This document shows, piece by piece, positions 52,413-63,850 of a stretch of 64,000 nt of DNA. The notes under the pieces are model-generated. The model did not search any database. It was not told the origin of the DNA and was given only the letters and a program-made list of their open reading frames with translations. Numbering within the stretch: the first letter of the stretch is position 1; each line of letters begins with the position of its first letter. Made by a program: the position numbers and the translations under genes. The stretch lies in contig OX359246.1 of the NCBI GenBank assembly GCA_947179485.1, forward strand, positions 29,512,001 through 29,576,000. Reading direction: 5' to 3'. The DNA is from Allacma fusca. Lineage: Eukaryota; Arthropoda; Collembola; Symphypleona; Sminthuridae.

Positions 52413-53348
52413 CAGGGCTGCTTTCAGGTAGCAAAAAATCAAGACCCGCACTTGAAATATCAGGTTAATGTTTTTCGTCGACCCGAACGACATGATCCGA
52501 GTTAATATTCGCACCTGTCAGATATTTTTGGATCAGGCACTGCTTGGCTACTCGCACCTGAAAAAGTACCTGAGGTGCGGATCTCAGAACAAACCCGACC
52601 CGAACTTGAACCCGACTTTCACTTTGTCAGAGCAAACTTATAATCACAAGTTCTATTCTAATACTTTATCAAAGTAAATATCACGTACGCTCAAATAACG
52701 TTAAATCACAAATGCGTAAATTTGTATTAATTTTAAGTGACAAGCATCACAAAAAGAATGAAAACAGCCAATTTAAGCTTCCCAAAGCATTCTGTGAGCG
52801 AGTGCTTCAGCACGAGACCGCAGATCATCACACTTTTCAAATTGTAAATTGTAACCAAGCCTTAAGGCACAGGTATGCACGAAATTGATTCCAATTTGAT
52901 TATGTGTGCTGTAATGTTCATGAAATTAATTAGCAAAATTTGGCTGTTTGTTAATTTAATTGATATGGTAGCTCTCATACATCACTACCACGTGTTTAGC
53001 CATGTGAAGCTACATTAACGTTCAGTTCTGCTTGACAGTTTCATTCACGTGAACTTAAAGTTAAATTATTACGGTAAAAAAATACCTGCTAAATGCCTGA
53101 AAATGCAAGTTCGGGTTCTGGTATTTTGAATTCGTTGTACCGAACTTGTACTTGACATTGAGCTCAGGTATATTTTTTAAACCCGAACTTGATCGTAACC
53201 CGACCTGTACTTTCAGTTGTGGATCCTTTGATGTAACCGCACTTGAATCGAATCTCAGGTACTTTCTTTTGTAGCTGACCCGAACTTGACCCAAACCCGA
53301 CCCGACGGGTATTTTTCAGGTATTACTTAATACCTGCAAGCAGCTCTG
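52413..53348. mobile_element. hAT-like element with CCCGAACTTG/ACCTGA keyword
   Basis: Ends CAGGGCTGCTTTCAGGTA and TACCTGCAAGCAGCTCTG (inverted, mostly matching). The flanks are weakly similar (GTCACAGT and, one base out, CTCACAAT). The interior repeats CCCGAACTTG, GACCCGA and TCAGGTA in both orientations. No transposase seen. Confidence 0.65.
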
Positions 53349-54445
53349 GCTCACAATCAAATAAGATTTGTCTACTACAATATAAAAAAAATGGAGGTGG
53401 GAAGTTATTGGCTGAACTTGGAACCTTGAAGGTTTTGTTGGGGTCATAAAACCTCATTAGTTCATTCGTTAAGTTCCAATTAATTTCTAGCATATCAAAT
53501 TTCAAATGCTAGTTTTTCAATTTTTAGAGCCGTAAAAGCATCTTCGTTTTGTTTTTTTTAAAACCTTATTTATTTAATTGTTTTCAAAAATTTTCCAAAG
53601 AGTCCATATTAATAAAATATTGAAATTTTCATGAAATTCAAATAATTTAATTAGTGTTATTGGAAAGACTTCAAGTTTTGTTTCAAATATTGAAGGTTAT
53701 GATTATGGCAATCATAATTTGCTATTTTAAACAATTAATTTTTAAGGGTCCAAGCCCTTGTTTATACACCATAAGATTTTGCACACAGTTCAGTTCGGTT
53801 TCCTCTATGAACTGAACTGAACTGATTACAAAACAGTTTAACGCGCCAGGTTAAAAGTATAACGCAAATAGTTTCCGTTTTGGTACGTAAAATATATATG
53901 TTATTATATGTATAATTATATAGCACGGCAAATGCAACCGTCGGAGATGAGAAGTGCGTCATGATTGAAACAGGCTTTATTGTGTATGCGTAAAAATCAG
54001 TTTAAACGATTCAGTTCAGTTCAGTTTTACGCTGAAACCGAACCATTCAGTTTAGTTTGTGTATTAAACTGAACCAAAATTTGTATGAACCAAACTGAAC
54101 TGAACTGAAATTTTCTGTTTTGAACTGAACTGGTCCAACCCGTTTAGCAAAGTCTGTCATTGACTCCAAGCTCCTAATGTTCAGATTTGGTTTAAGGGTG
54201 TACAAGTTATCCTTAAATCTTTTTTTCCGGGGAAAGCAACTGTATATCTACGCTTTGCCTTTTTTACAAAAACGAATTTTTCAAAAGATGAAAATTCTAA
54301 TTTTAACCAATCAGTAATCAGTAATTTCAGTCAAACTTCGTAAAAATAAATAGAAAACTATGACGTCTATTATTTCTAGATAATTCAATTTAATTCTCAT
54401 AACATGACAGTTAGGGTACCAGGAGCTTAAATACGTTTTTCACCA
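53349..54445. repeat. AACTGAACTG keyword block, borders unclear
   Basis: Between about 53786 and 54140 the motifs AACTGAACTG, TTCAGTTCAG and CCGAACC recur in both orientations, like the interiors of the bounded elements nearby. I could not define terminal repeats or a target duplication. The rest of the interval shows nothing. Confidence 0.5.
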
Positions 54446-54994
54446 ATCCAAGTAGCCGGATATCCGGATTAGTCCGCATCTTAATTCCCAACATATTTAT
54501 CGGCCGAATTGGACCAAATAAAATTATGGTTACTTAGAAATGACCCAAATTTGTATTTTGTTTCCGATACTAGAACTTTTAACCGGGAATTAACAATTCT
54601 ACTCGGGTAATATAATCCCCGAATTCTGAATTTACCTAATTTGAATTTCGAGTACTGTCATAAAAATGTGAATTTCATTTTACGTTATTTTTTGTAAATT
54701 TAGAGGATATTTTGTACCGGGTATATATTACACTCCATAATATTAGAATTAGTGCAAGCGGAAGGACAATATACTTTGTAATAAAAATATAAAATGTTTT
54801 GCCAAATTGATTGAAAAATTCAGAATCTGAGTATCATAATACCCGGGCCCGAATCCCGGCTCAAAATTGTTATACTGGAAAAAAATCAGGGTTGAGTTCC
54901 ATATAAATAGTTTTATTAGATCCAAATGGGCCAACAAATATGGCCGCAATTAAGTTCTATACCAATCAGTGTATCGGGTACCTGGGTTGGAAAC
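54446..54994. mobile_element. Element with diverged long inverted repeats
   Basis: The left 80-90 bases (CCGGATATCCGGATTAGTCC, then CGGCCGAATTGGACCAAATA) are inverted relative to the right 85 bases (AAATGGGCCAACAAATATGG, then TATCGGGTACCTGGGTTGG). The block order is conserved though identity is moderate. No clear target duplication. A solo end is at 49398-49480. Confidence 0.5.
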
Positions 54995-55149
54995 GAATTT
55001 ACAAAAAGCCGAGTTCGCACACCATCCATTTATTTCGGGACGTCAATATATGGGTCAACCTGTCAGTAGTTGCTCATGCCTGGTATCAACTGTCGACACC
55101 TGTCAAAATAACAGAGTGAGCGGGAGACTTATTAAACGATTTAATAGTT

Positions 55150-56112
55150 AGGGATGTGCCACAAATGACGTCATCCAAAAATCTGGCAAATTACGACTGA
55201 CTGACTGGATGATCATTCGTCGTCACAAAGAAGGGTGACTGACTGTTTATGACGTCATACGTGATGCATACATGGGTATACATTCAGGGAGATTTATTAT
55301 TCACAACTGCGCTCGTTTGAGAAAAGAATTATTAATTGGTAACAATTAACAGGCTTTATTTACCTCGTTTTTATAATCCAGATTTTGTTATTAGCAATCG
55401 GTAATGAACATAATAAAAGTAGAGGATTTACAATGATTTCTACTGTGAACAAATGAGAAACAAAAATCATCAGGTACTTTTACTAATTCATTCGTACAAC
55501 CCTATAGGACAAACATAATTTGAAAAGGGTCACTCATTTGGTCAATAATTCTATAATGATGTAACAACTAAATTTTACATTATAAGAAAAATTTCATCTG
55601 TAAAATTTTTAAAATTAACTTACGCCTGTTTGCACCTTCTCTCTAAAACAAATCTTCATATAAACAAAATCACAAAGGGGCGAAGTGAGGTATTGTGGTA
55701 GAACATGAGTGGCAGAAAAAGTAACTTGATAGACAGAAGGACGTATACGTAGATTTTTTTAAAGACTTACAATTATTATAATTCACCGCTACTTAAATTG
55801 TGTTTGAATTGTCTGTTTTAAAAAACTAACATCAGTTATTGTGTCCCGTATATTACTTATCGATGTAACTATGTGTGACTTTGTGAAAAAGGGATAGTAC
55901 TAATGATTTTGGATACTGAGGTCATTATTTAAACTTAGAAATTCGTACGGGATTTCATAATAGAGTAAAAAAGGGTCTGAATTAAATGGGTGCTGAAAAA
56001 TGACGTCATGTTATGAAGAGGGGACTGACTGAGTACATCATATTAAATCATGCACGGACAATATGACTGACTGACTAAATGCATGACGTCATTTGTGGCA
56101 TACAGTATCCCT
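55150..56112. mobile_element. hAT-like element with GACTGACTGA keyword and four ATGACGTCAT sites
   Basis: Left end AGGGATGTGCCACAAATGAC; right end, inverted, AGGGATACTGTATGCCACAA. Flanks TAATAGTT (55142-55149) and TAATTGAT (56113-56120) match at 6 of 8. GACTGACTGA tandem units lie near both ends (55197, 55237, 56027, 56064). The palindrome ATGACGTCAT occurs four times (about 55165, 55253, 56000, 56083). The middle is AT-rich and non-coding. Confidence 0.68.
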
Positions 56113-56788
56113 TAATTGATGACTTTGAGAATGTTGTTGTGGTTTGCTCATAATCTGTAAAAGTCCAACCCCTTCGATTACAAGAACTTGGATTACTGGA
56201 CTTAATTTAATGGGACAACTTTGTACCTGTTGGATGCAAGATGGATTATATTATGATTAGTGTCCATCCCAGTACCGTTACTACCCGTGGGTATGTAATC
56301 GTACGTTTGTAACTTTAGGAAACGCTAGGATTGAAGTGTACTGTTACGACATAACGCTGCCAAAATACTGACATGAAGTCATTCTGTGGAATGTGCATGA
56401 CAATCGGATATTAGTTGCTATGCGACATTTGACATTGTGTAATGAAGTTTTTCCACGAATGAAATTCCACGTTTGGACGAGCTCCAGGCAAGTCTTGCCA
56501 CTTTTCCAGACTGTGACTACCTTTTCCCATCCTCCCGTGACTTTCAACAACACAACAAAATAATTGATAGTTGCTTGCTTTTTATGTACAAATATTACTT
56601 GTTTATGTGCAACGGCTGCCTCGTTTATTCCTCTATTTTCTATTACCAAGTCTCAATAACTATTACAAAAGTGCTCAGTGCTTCTGCTTAATAATTGTCT
56701 AATTGCTGTGCTTCTTGTTTTAGTGCTCTGAGGCTCAAGCCTCTGTGTATGTACACAGTCGCTGGGTGACTCATTCGCATCTTATGTA
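56113..56788. other. Leader region of LINE 2 and a dispersed repeat fragment
   Basis: The fragment 56277-56336 is the inverted partner of 48893-48964. The rest is probably the 5' UTR of the LINE that follows, but I could not find where the element begins. Confidence 0.4.
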
Positions 56789-59700
56789 ATGGATGCTACT
56801 AGCAAATGTGAATTATGTGCCAAGGCGGTCAAGAAATTTCAGCTAGTTTTTATCTGCGTTTGCTCGCGCTTATTCCATCGTGTTTGTCTTGTTCCACGGC
56901 CGTCTGTTTATGAATTCCATAAATTAGCTTATTCTAATTCTTGGAAATGCGATAATTGTACTACGACTTTAAAGGATGCTTCAACTGTACCATCCTTTAG
57001 CACCTTAACAAACCTAGACTGCAATACTACAGAATTTCCAGAATTATCTCCTACACTTGTTCCCAATACGCTACAGTCAATAAAGGGAATAAAGCTGACT
57101 CACATAAACGCAAACAGCTTGAACCTAGTTAAATTAGCTGAACTGCATATGCTAGCCAATCTATACAAATTGGATATTGTAATGTGCACGGAAACCAAGT
57201 GGACTGAGGATGTCCCTGATAGTTATTACAATATTCCTGATTACGTTCTGATAAGAAAAGACCGAAAAACAAGATTAGGTGGCGGCTCAGCCATATTTGT
57301 GTCAATAACTTATAAACACTTAGAACTAAGCTATAACGTACAATTTCCCAAAGAAGTTGAAGTTACGTGTGTCCAAGTATGGCCTCAATATATGAAGCCG
57401 TTTATAGTAGTATGCATTTATAAGCCACCCTCAGTGAACTCAAATAAGTTCATTGATTGCTTTGACGAACTACTTGGAACCTTACTGGATGAAAATCTCG
57501 ATGTTTATATCTCTGGTGATTTCAATATTGATATTTCAACAAACACGAGCGATGCTCACAGGCTACATGTAGTTACAAGGCAATTTGGGTTTACCCAAGC
57601 AATAACTACTCCAACAAGAATAGCCAAACAAAAACATAAAGAGGCTACTGCTACACTCATTGATCATTTTTATTGTTCTTCTAAAGAAAAACTCAAATTA
57701 AGTGGAACTCTTCCCTTTAGCTCTGATCATGAGCTAGTTTACGTAGTCATAAAAAGCCCCAGAGTCAAATACGTGCCACTATGTGTCTCTGCTAGAAGTT
57801 TTAAAAATGTTAATTGGAATGAGCTAAACAATGAACTGGCAACAACAAATTTCAACCTCCAGGATACCAGCATTTCTACAGAATTATTGTGGCCACACTT
57901 TGAAAATAAAGTGATGACCATAGTTGACAAATTTGCGCCTATACGTAAGGTTAGAGTAAAGGGTAAACCTTGTCCGTGGTCAAATGAAAGTGTCCGTCAA
58001 ATGATATACTTCCGTAATAAGTGTTTGAAATCATTTCATCAACTTCGGGCTCATTTGCAAAAAGTAAGACTCTGTGACCCAGAAAACTCCAGCGCTATCT
58101 CTAAACTGCAGTGCAACATTGACATAGCGTGGAGTAAATATAAACATGAACGTAATGAAGTAACTAATGCAATAAAAAACTGCAAAGCTAGCTACCACAA
58201 GGCAAAGTGTGAACAATCTGGAAGCTCAACTTCCTTGTGGAACAATTTCAAAGATTTATCAGGCGGCAAGCAATATACATCTGAAATTAAAAAGCTGTTA
58301 TCTAATGACATCGTGCTAGATAATTTGGAAGATATGTGTGACAATTTAAATAAGCACTTTGTTATTGAATCACCGGACACGACTTTGGATATAACAAATC
58401 TGGCTGCTTCTATTCTTTGTTCCGATTCTCCGATTGAAATCACTTCAAAAGAAATCATCTCGGCTGCAAAATGTGTGAAGAGAAAAACTTGCTCATCACA
58501 ATCTTCCATTTCGTCTTTTATTTTTATTATGTGTTTATCTTCACTAGCTAACCCAGCGGCACAACTTTTTACAAAGCTTTTACGAGTTGGTCATTTTCCT
58601 GCTGAATTCAAATCAGCCATTGTAACCCCATTGTATAAAAAATCCGGCAAAAAAACTGACGCCAAAAATTACCGTCCTATCAGTAATTTACCCTATATGT
58701 GCAAAATTTTTGAGAAAGTGTTACAACGGCTAATATTAGCTGAAGTGTCTGAAAAGCTTGCAGATAATCAGCACGGATTCCGAAGAGGCCGTTCGTGTGA
58801 TACTGCAGTGCAAATTCTCACTCAGGAAGTTTTCAATAAAATTGACGTCACTAAGGGACATGTTGTAGCTGTATTTATTGATTTTAGAAAAGCATTTGAC
58901 ACTGTCAGACATATACCTTTACTCACAAAGCTGTTACTTTCGTATAACTTACATGCGGATATTGTAAAACTTTTGTGTAGCTAATTATTACAACGATCTT
59001 ATCAAATTAAGTTAGGTAACAAGCTATCAAATCCTTACAACTTCTTTTGTGGTGTCCCTCAAGGTACAATTCTTGGCCCGTTATTATTTATTCTGTTTAT
59101 AAATGATGTGTGCTCGTTACCTATTATTGTATCTTTATGTACATGCTTGTTATTCGCTGATGATATCGTCATTTATGTAAATGACAAAGATGTTGAGTCA
59201 GCCGTAAAGAAAGCTGAGAGTGTCTTACTACAAATTGACAACTGGTGTAAAGAAAATGGTCTGTTTATAAACTTTGAAAAAACAAAATTCATGGTATTTC
59301 ACAAAGCTAATGATAATTCTGTGTCTAGTGATTTAACAATGAAATGTGGTGAAAATGTAATTGAACGAGTTTCCTCCTTTAAGTATCTTGGAATACATTT
59401 GGACAATAATCTCACGTTCAAAATTCATTTTACGCATATAAGGAAAAAGATATCCTCTGTAATATGTCTGCTAAATAAGCTAATACCATACACTAACTTT
59501 GAAATGTTTAAATTATTGGTACATGCTCATCTTTTCTCAAATATAAATTATTGTTTAACCACTTGGGGATGTGTTAATGCTTCTGACCTTCTCTATTTAC
59601 AAAACAAAATAAATAAACTCCTCTACTCATGCTTATACAAAATAAACTGTAAAAAGAGAGGTATTAAACGTAACTCTCGTCATAGAGGTACTATGTTCGT

Positions 59701-60055
59701 TTCTGCTGATATGCAAAATTTCCTTTTAGAAAAATTCAATCTACTCTCAATTCAAGAACGACTCTTGTTCACCGCCATGGGACAACTTCGACGCCAACTG
59801 AAGTTTAAAAACGATTGCAAAAAATACAATGAAGTCTTTATGTACACGCAAAATTCTGTACAAGTATTACACAGAAACACTCTGAAATCTCTAACTCACA
59901 AATCCGTTACGTTCGAAAGGTCAAATAAATTCAGGTTTATACAATTGTGGAATAAACTCCCTCCTCCTCTTCGTGACTTAGAAAATAAAAATTTTTACAT
60001 TGAATTGACTAAATGGATACTGCTAAAAAGAGATCCACTAAATGTACTAAATTAA
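56789..60055 (+). pseudogene. LINE 2 ORF2, zinc-finger, endonuclease and reverse transcriptase, one nonsense codon
   Basis: From ATG 56789: a PHD/RING-like Cys-His segment (CELCAK, CVCSRLFHRVC, WKCDNC; about residues 7-56); an endonuclease (about 105-320) with THINANSLNL, CTETKW, ISGDFNIDIS and SSDHELVYVV; and a reverse transcriptase (about 600 on) with NYRPISNLPYMCKIFEKVL, QHGFRRGRSC, the catalytic FIDFRKAFDT, GVPQGTILGPLLFILFIND and LLFADDIVIYV. A single in-frame TAA at 58982-58984 (after LLCS) lies between the two catalytic aspartate motifs; the frame is otherwise open to 60055. So the copy is recent but dead unless the stop is read through or is a sequence error. Confidence 0.88.
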
Positions 60056-60238
60056 CTCACCGTAAATTTAATACTCTTTACTTTTGTTTTTATCAGTGAC
60101 TATGAATTTATATGTTCCTGTAAGTATAGCTTAGTTATTATTATATATTGTCCGTCATTGGAAATCATTGATTTAATTCGATGTATGACTTGACAATTCA
60201 ATCTAAATAAATCAAATCAAATCAAATCAAATCAAATG
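56789..60238 (+). mobile_element. Jockey/CR1-like non-LTR retrotransposon (LINE 2)
   Basis: One long reading frame (56789-60055) is followed by about 150 bases of 3' UTR and a tail of (AAATC)n repeats at about 60205-60238, typical of CR1/Jockey-group 3' ends. No target duplication could be matched (right flank GAAGTAATATTATGC), so the 5' end is undefined. Confidence 0.82.
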
Positions 60239-61013
60239 AAGTAATATTATGCTTACTCTGCATTATTGGAGTTACATAAATAAACGAGAGCGAACAGAGA
60301 TGAAAAAGACATTATATATGTACATTAGATTTAGGTTACATTAGGTTAAATAAAAATTTGTTCCTTATTTGACTCACAATTAGTAAACTCATAGTATTCT
60401 CCCAATTACACATGCCAATTTATTTACTATAGATCCCGTACTCTCCCACAACTTTGCGAGTATCCCATCACCTCAAAGTTATCCCCATAAGCACTGTAAT
60501 TACGTAACATAGTGGAGGCAACGGGTTCCCGAAGCTTCTATCAGTTCGGTCGTACTACATTTTTGAACAGTTCTTCAAAATGTCAGAATGACAACGAAAC
60601 AATCACTTTGCCATATCCTTGGCGTTGACGAAAAAAAGTATCCATGAACTAGAAATATTTTTCGTTCACGCAAAAATCATTGTTTCTGAAAAATTTCGAT
60701 TTCTTGAATCATATGGTAAGATGTGATCCTACTTGAAACAATTGAAGTTAGATTTACAAATTTGTAACAAACAGTCATTATATAACAGTCCTCTAGAATT
60801 AACGCTCTCTCATTAACGAAGCTTTTGGAAAGATAAATATAACCAGTTGGCCAGTATGAAAAGATAATGACTTTATTAGCTCCGTGGCTAAAAAAGGATA
60901 ATCAAATGCGTGTATATGCTGTTGTTTGGAAGAAGGTTTTCAATTAAAAATTAACATTAGCTATTGATTTTAGATCCATCACTTGCTTTCAAATATCAAG
61001 AAAATACAATTTT
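60239..61013. other. Intergenic region, no gene seen
   Basis: Between LINE 2 and the receptor 5 stop. No supported feature. Confidence 0.4.
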
Positions 61014-62553
61014 TCAATTCGAACCAATTAGAAGAGTGGTGATTCCATTAATAGAAAAATTAAAAAACACAGGGGTTGACTCCCTTTCAATTGTGCTGAA
61101 AGAGCCCGCTCTAATCCCGATTGGGTGAATGGCCCAAATCCTCCTCTCACAATAAGTTAACTTCCTCCTGTTCATTTGACTCAACCTTGAATGTCGCCCC
61201 AATTCCGTTTTCATCATCAAGAGGTATTCGGGTACGGCAAAGGCGTTCCCGAAAACCGCTGCAAAAATCCCATTAGAAAACATGGAGACTGTGATGAGCA
61301 ATGCACCTGAAGCCGGATTTTCAAAGAATGTGTGAATCCCAGCATAGCCCCCCATGATGGATAGGAACAACATAACAATTTTGAAGACGTAGATCCCTGA
61401 AGAGTGCCCTTGATTAAATAGTTGAATAAGAAGCTGAGTGGTCACACAGAGTGAGATGCATTCCATGCTGTTGACTGGGCCAGGTGCGGGTGCCCTAAAG
61501 TGAAACCGTGTGAATATGCATATGTATTATTGCAGACACATCCAATCTCCAGTATTAGCGAATCATATCTTAAAACGGTGCAATGATTAATATTCGGCAA
61601 AAATAAATTTACTTGAGTAAATCAACCCCTCGATGAAGAGATGTTTGGGTATTTTCAAAGAATAAAAGGCAGTTCATTAAAAACATGAAGCCCGTGATAA
61701 TGTACAAGAATTCAACGTAGGCTTCCTGTACAAAAAGTATGGTAAATGTGATGGGGTTTTGTAAGGATTTGTCCAGCAGCTGGTACAAGTGAAACTGCGT
61801 GCAAAATATAGCGATGAGTAATTCTACCAGAGGAGGTAAGAGGACCATCTCGTATTGTAACAGGATGGTAAACCTCTCCCTCATTGAGTACTTTTTGTCG
61901 GCCTGGGAAATCCGGCCTTGTTCTGTAAATACAGAACGTTAAGATTTACATACATACATAAATATATCTGTATAATAACCACTATGCTGAAGAATTATAT
62001 GTACGACAACAAATTGATTATGGTAACCATAAGCGCTTTCCTACTTTAAGTTACTATTATTGACGAGATCCGTCCCAAGGGAAAATTTAGTGGATTCCGA
62101 TAAACTTCCTGTATACTCATTCATAAATTAACTGAAATCATTGAACATTCCTATCGTTATTAAATTATTACCATCCCAATTGGAGGACCAGTTTTCTCCG
62201 GAGAAAACAAAATTAAATATTGTAACTGTAACATCCGGCATTAGAAAGAGCGACTGAATTTGAACCAGCGCCACGCATGAAAACCCAATGGTAGCTACGG
62301 AGTGAAGAACAACATCCAGAATTTGCTGTTTTTCGTTGCTAAATATTTTTAAAACCAAATAGTGGAAACTAAGAACCATTCGAAAAATACCATACGAGAA
62401 AATCCAAGTGTAAATCGTTCGACGTAATTTACATCCTTGACGTAATTCAAGGCGGTTCCCATTTTGCAAATGAAGTTCAAACGGTATCATGTATAATTTT
62501 GATGCTATTTTGACCAATTGAAGGTATAAGTGTAGATCGTTAACAGTCAACAT
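61014..62553 (-). CDS. Gustatory-receptor-like seven-helix protein 5
   Basis: Exons: 62553-62172, 61922-61613, 61494-61014; introns in phase 1 and phase 2; 390 residues from ATG 62553 (MLTVNDLHLYLQLVKIASKL). Key stretches: IPFELHLQNG, PDVTVTIFNFVFSGENW, the exon 2 motif RERFTILLQYEMVLLPPLVE, NPITFTILFVQEAYVEFLY, FENTQTSLHRG, and the C-terminal AIHPIGIRAGSFSTIEREST then PVFFNFSINGITTLL. This is the STP...F.N....T.LL end expected of insect-type gustatory receptors. Donors GTAATA and GTAAAT fit. It is the intact sister of pseudogene 4. Ligand unknown. Confidence 0.84.
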
Positions 62554-62650
62554 AGTAACTTGGTGATAGTATATAAAGTGCAATGTATTCAGTGAAAATG
62601 AAATTCGACTCCGAGTTGAATTGGAACTGAAGCGACAGTTTTCTACGTTT

Positions 62651-63850
62651 ACCTAATTCTATACGGTGTTACGAGATTGCTTTTATTAATTAACATAAAT
62701 AAGCCATCCCTGTCAACTTCTCTAGGAAATAGGCTTGATTGATGAAAAATGGTGTCAGCTGTTTAATTTTCGAAGTAAGCGTAGTAGAGGGTTTTGAAAC
62801 CATACGTATAATTATGTATGTATGCCTGTGTACTACACAGGCATACATACATAACAGAGCTGCGCCCAAGTTCAAGTATTACTTGACAAGTATCAAGTCA
62901 GATCAAGTTCGGAGCAAGTTCGGGATCATGGGCGTTTCTACGTGGTTGAATCGGGTCAAGTTCAAGTATTTGCTGGATCCGAACTTGCAACTTCAAGTGC
63001 AAGCCCACAGAATTGACTTAAACTAAGGATCAAGTTCAAGTTCGGGTCTGGGCATGGGCTTTACTTGAACCCGAACTTGCACTTTCAAGTACCGATTCAA
63101 GTATCCTAATTCTAACATTTGCTTCCTTTGTGCGTTCTTCTCCCTCAGTTGTTCGCACGTCTGCAGCACGCATTCTGGAAACCATGCCTGCAGAGGTATG
63201 CACAGAAGCTGGAGCTCACTTTTATTTGGAGTGACCGTTGTGTATTCTGTAAATCGTCGTGCTTAAAACTCTTCTTCTAAATTTTCATCGTGTTTGAAAA
63301 ACTGTTGAAGTAAATTGTCCAGTGAGACTGTAGCACAAGGAAAAAACCATGAGTGAACCCGAATCTGAATTTAATAAAGACGGTGGAAATTGAAAATCTT
63401 AGCTCCATCCGTAGGAGTGTTTTTGCGACTTCATACTACAAAGTTGTAAGGTACGCGTCATTACTTGAAATCCAAGTTCTGGTTCAAGTCAATTCCAAGT
63501 TCGGTTCGCAAGATTTATGGACCCGACATGCAAGTACCAGATCAAGTTCGGTGAACCGTCTCAAATTGACGGTACGAATAACGTTGTCAGCTTTTCCCAA
63601 ACAGTTGCTGGGGAAAGTATTTCGAAGGACCAGCACTCTGTTATTCCAGTTTATAGCGTTTACTTAATTCAATACGGTTTTACGAAATTTTATTAATTTA
63701 CCTATATATATAGGGCATCCCTGTGAACTGCTCTAGGAAAACAGGCTTGATCGACGCAAAATGATGTCAGCTGTTTAATTTTCGAAGTAAGCGTAGTAGA
63801 GGATTTTGTAATTTTACGCATATGTACATATGTATGCCTGTGTACATTTA
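62651..63850. repeat. Direct duplication of about 190 bp upstream of receptor 5
   Basis: 62651-62843 and 63659-63850 are direct copies, sharing TGTCAGCTGTTTAATTTTCG, AAGTAAGCGTAGTAGAGG and TATGTATGCCTGTGTAC. About 0.8 kb of keyword sequence separates them. The left copy lies about 100 bases upstream of the receptor 5 start. Confidence 0.7.
62855..63560. mobile_element. CAGAGCTGCG element with CAAGTTC keyword, right end unresolved
   Basis: It starts CAGAGCTGCGCCCAAGTTCA, the same end as at 29719. Dense CAAGTTCAAG, GTTCGGGT and ACCCGAACTTG motifs run to about 63110 and reappear at 63475-63550. The left flank is one arm of a perfect 43-bp palindrome (62812-62854). No right terminal repeat or duplication was found. 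Confidence 0.5.
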
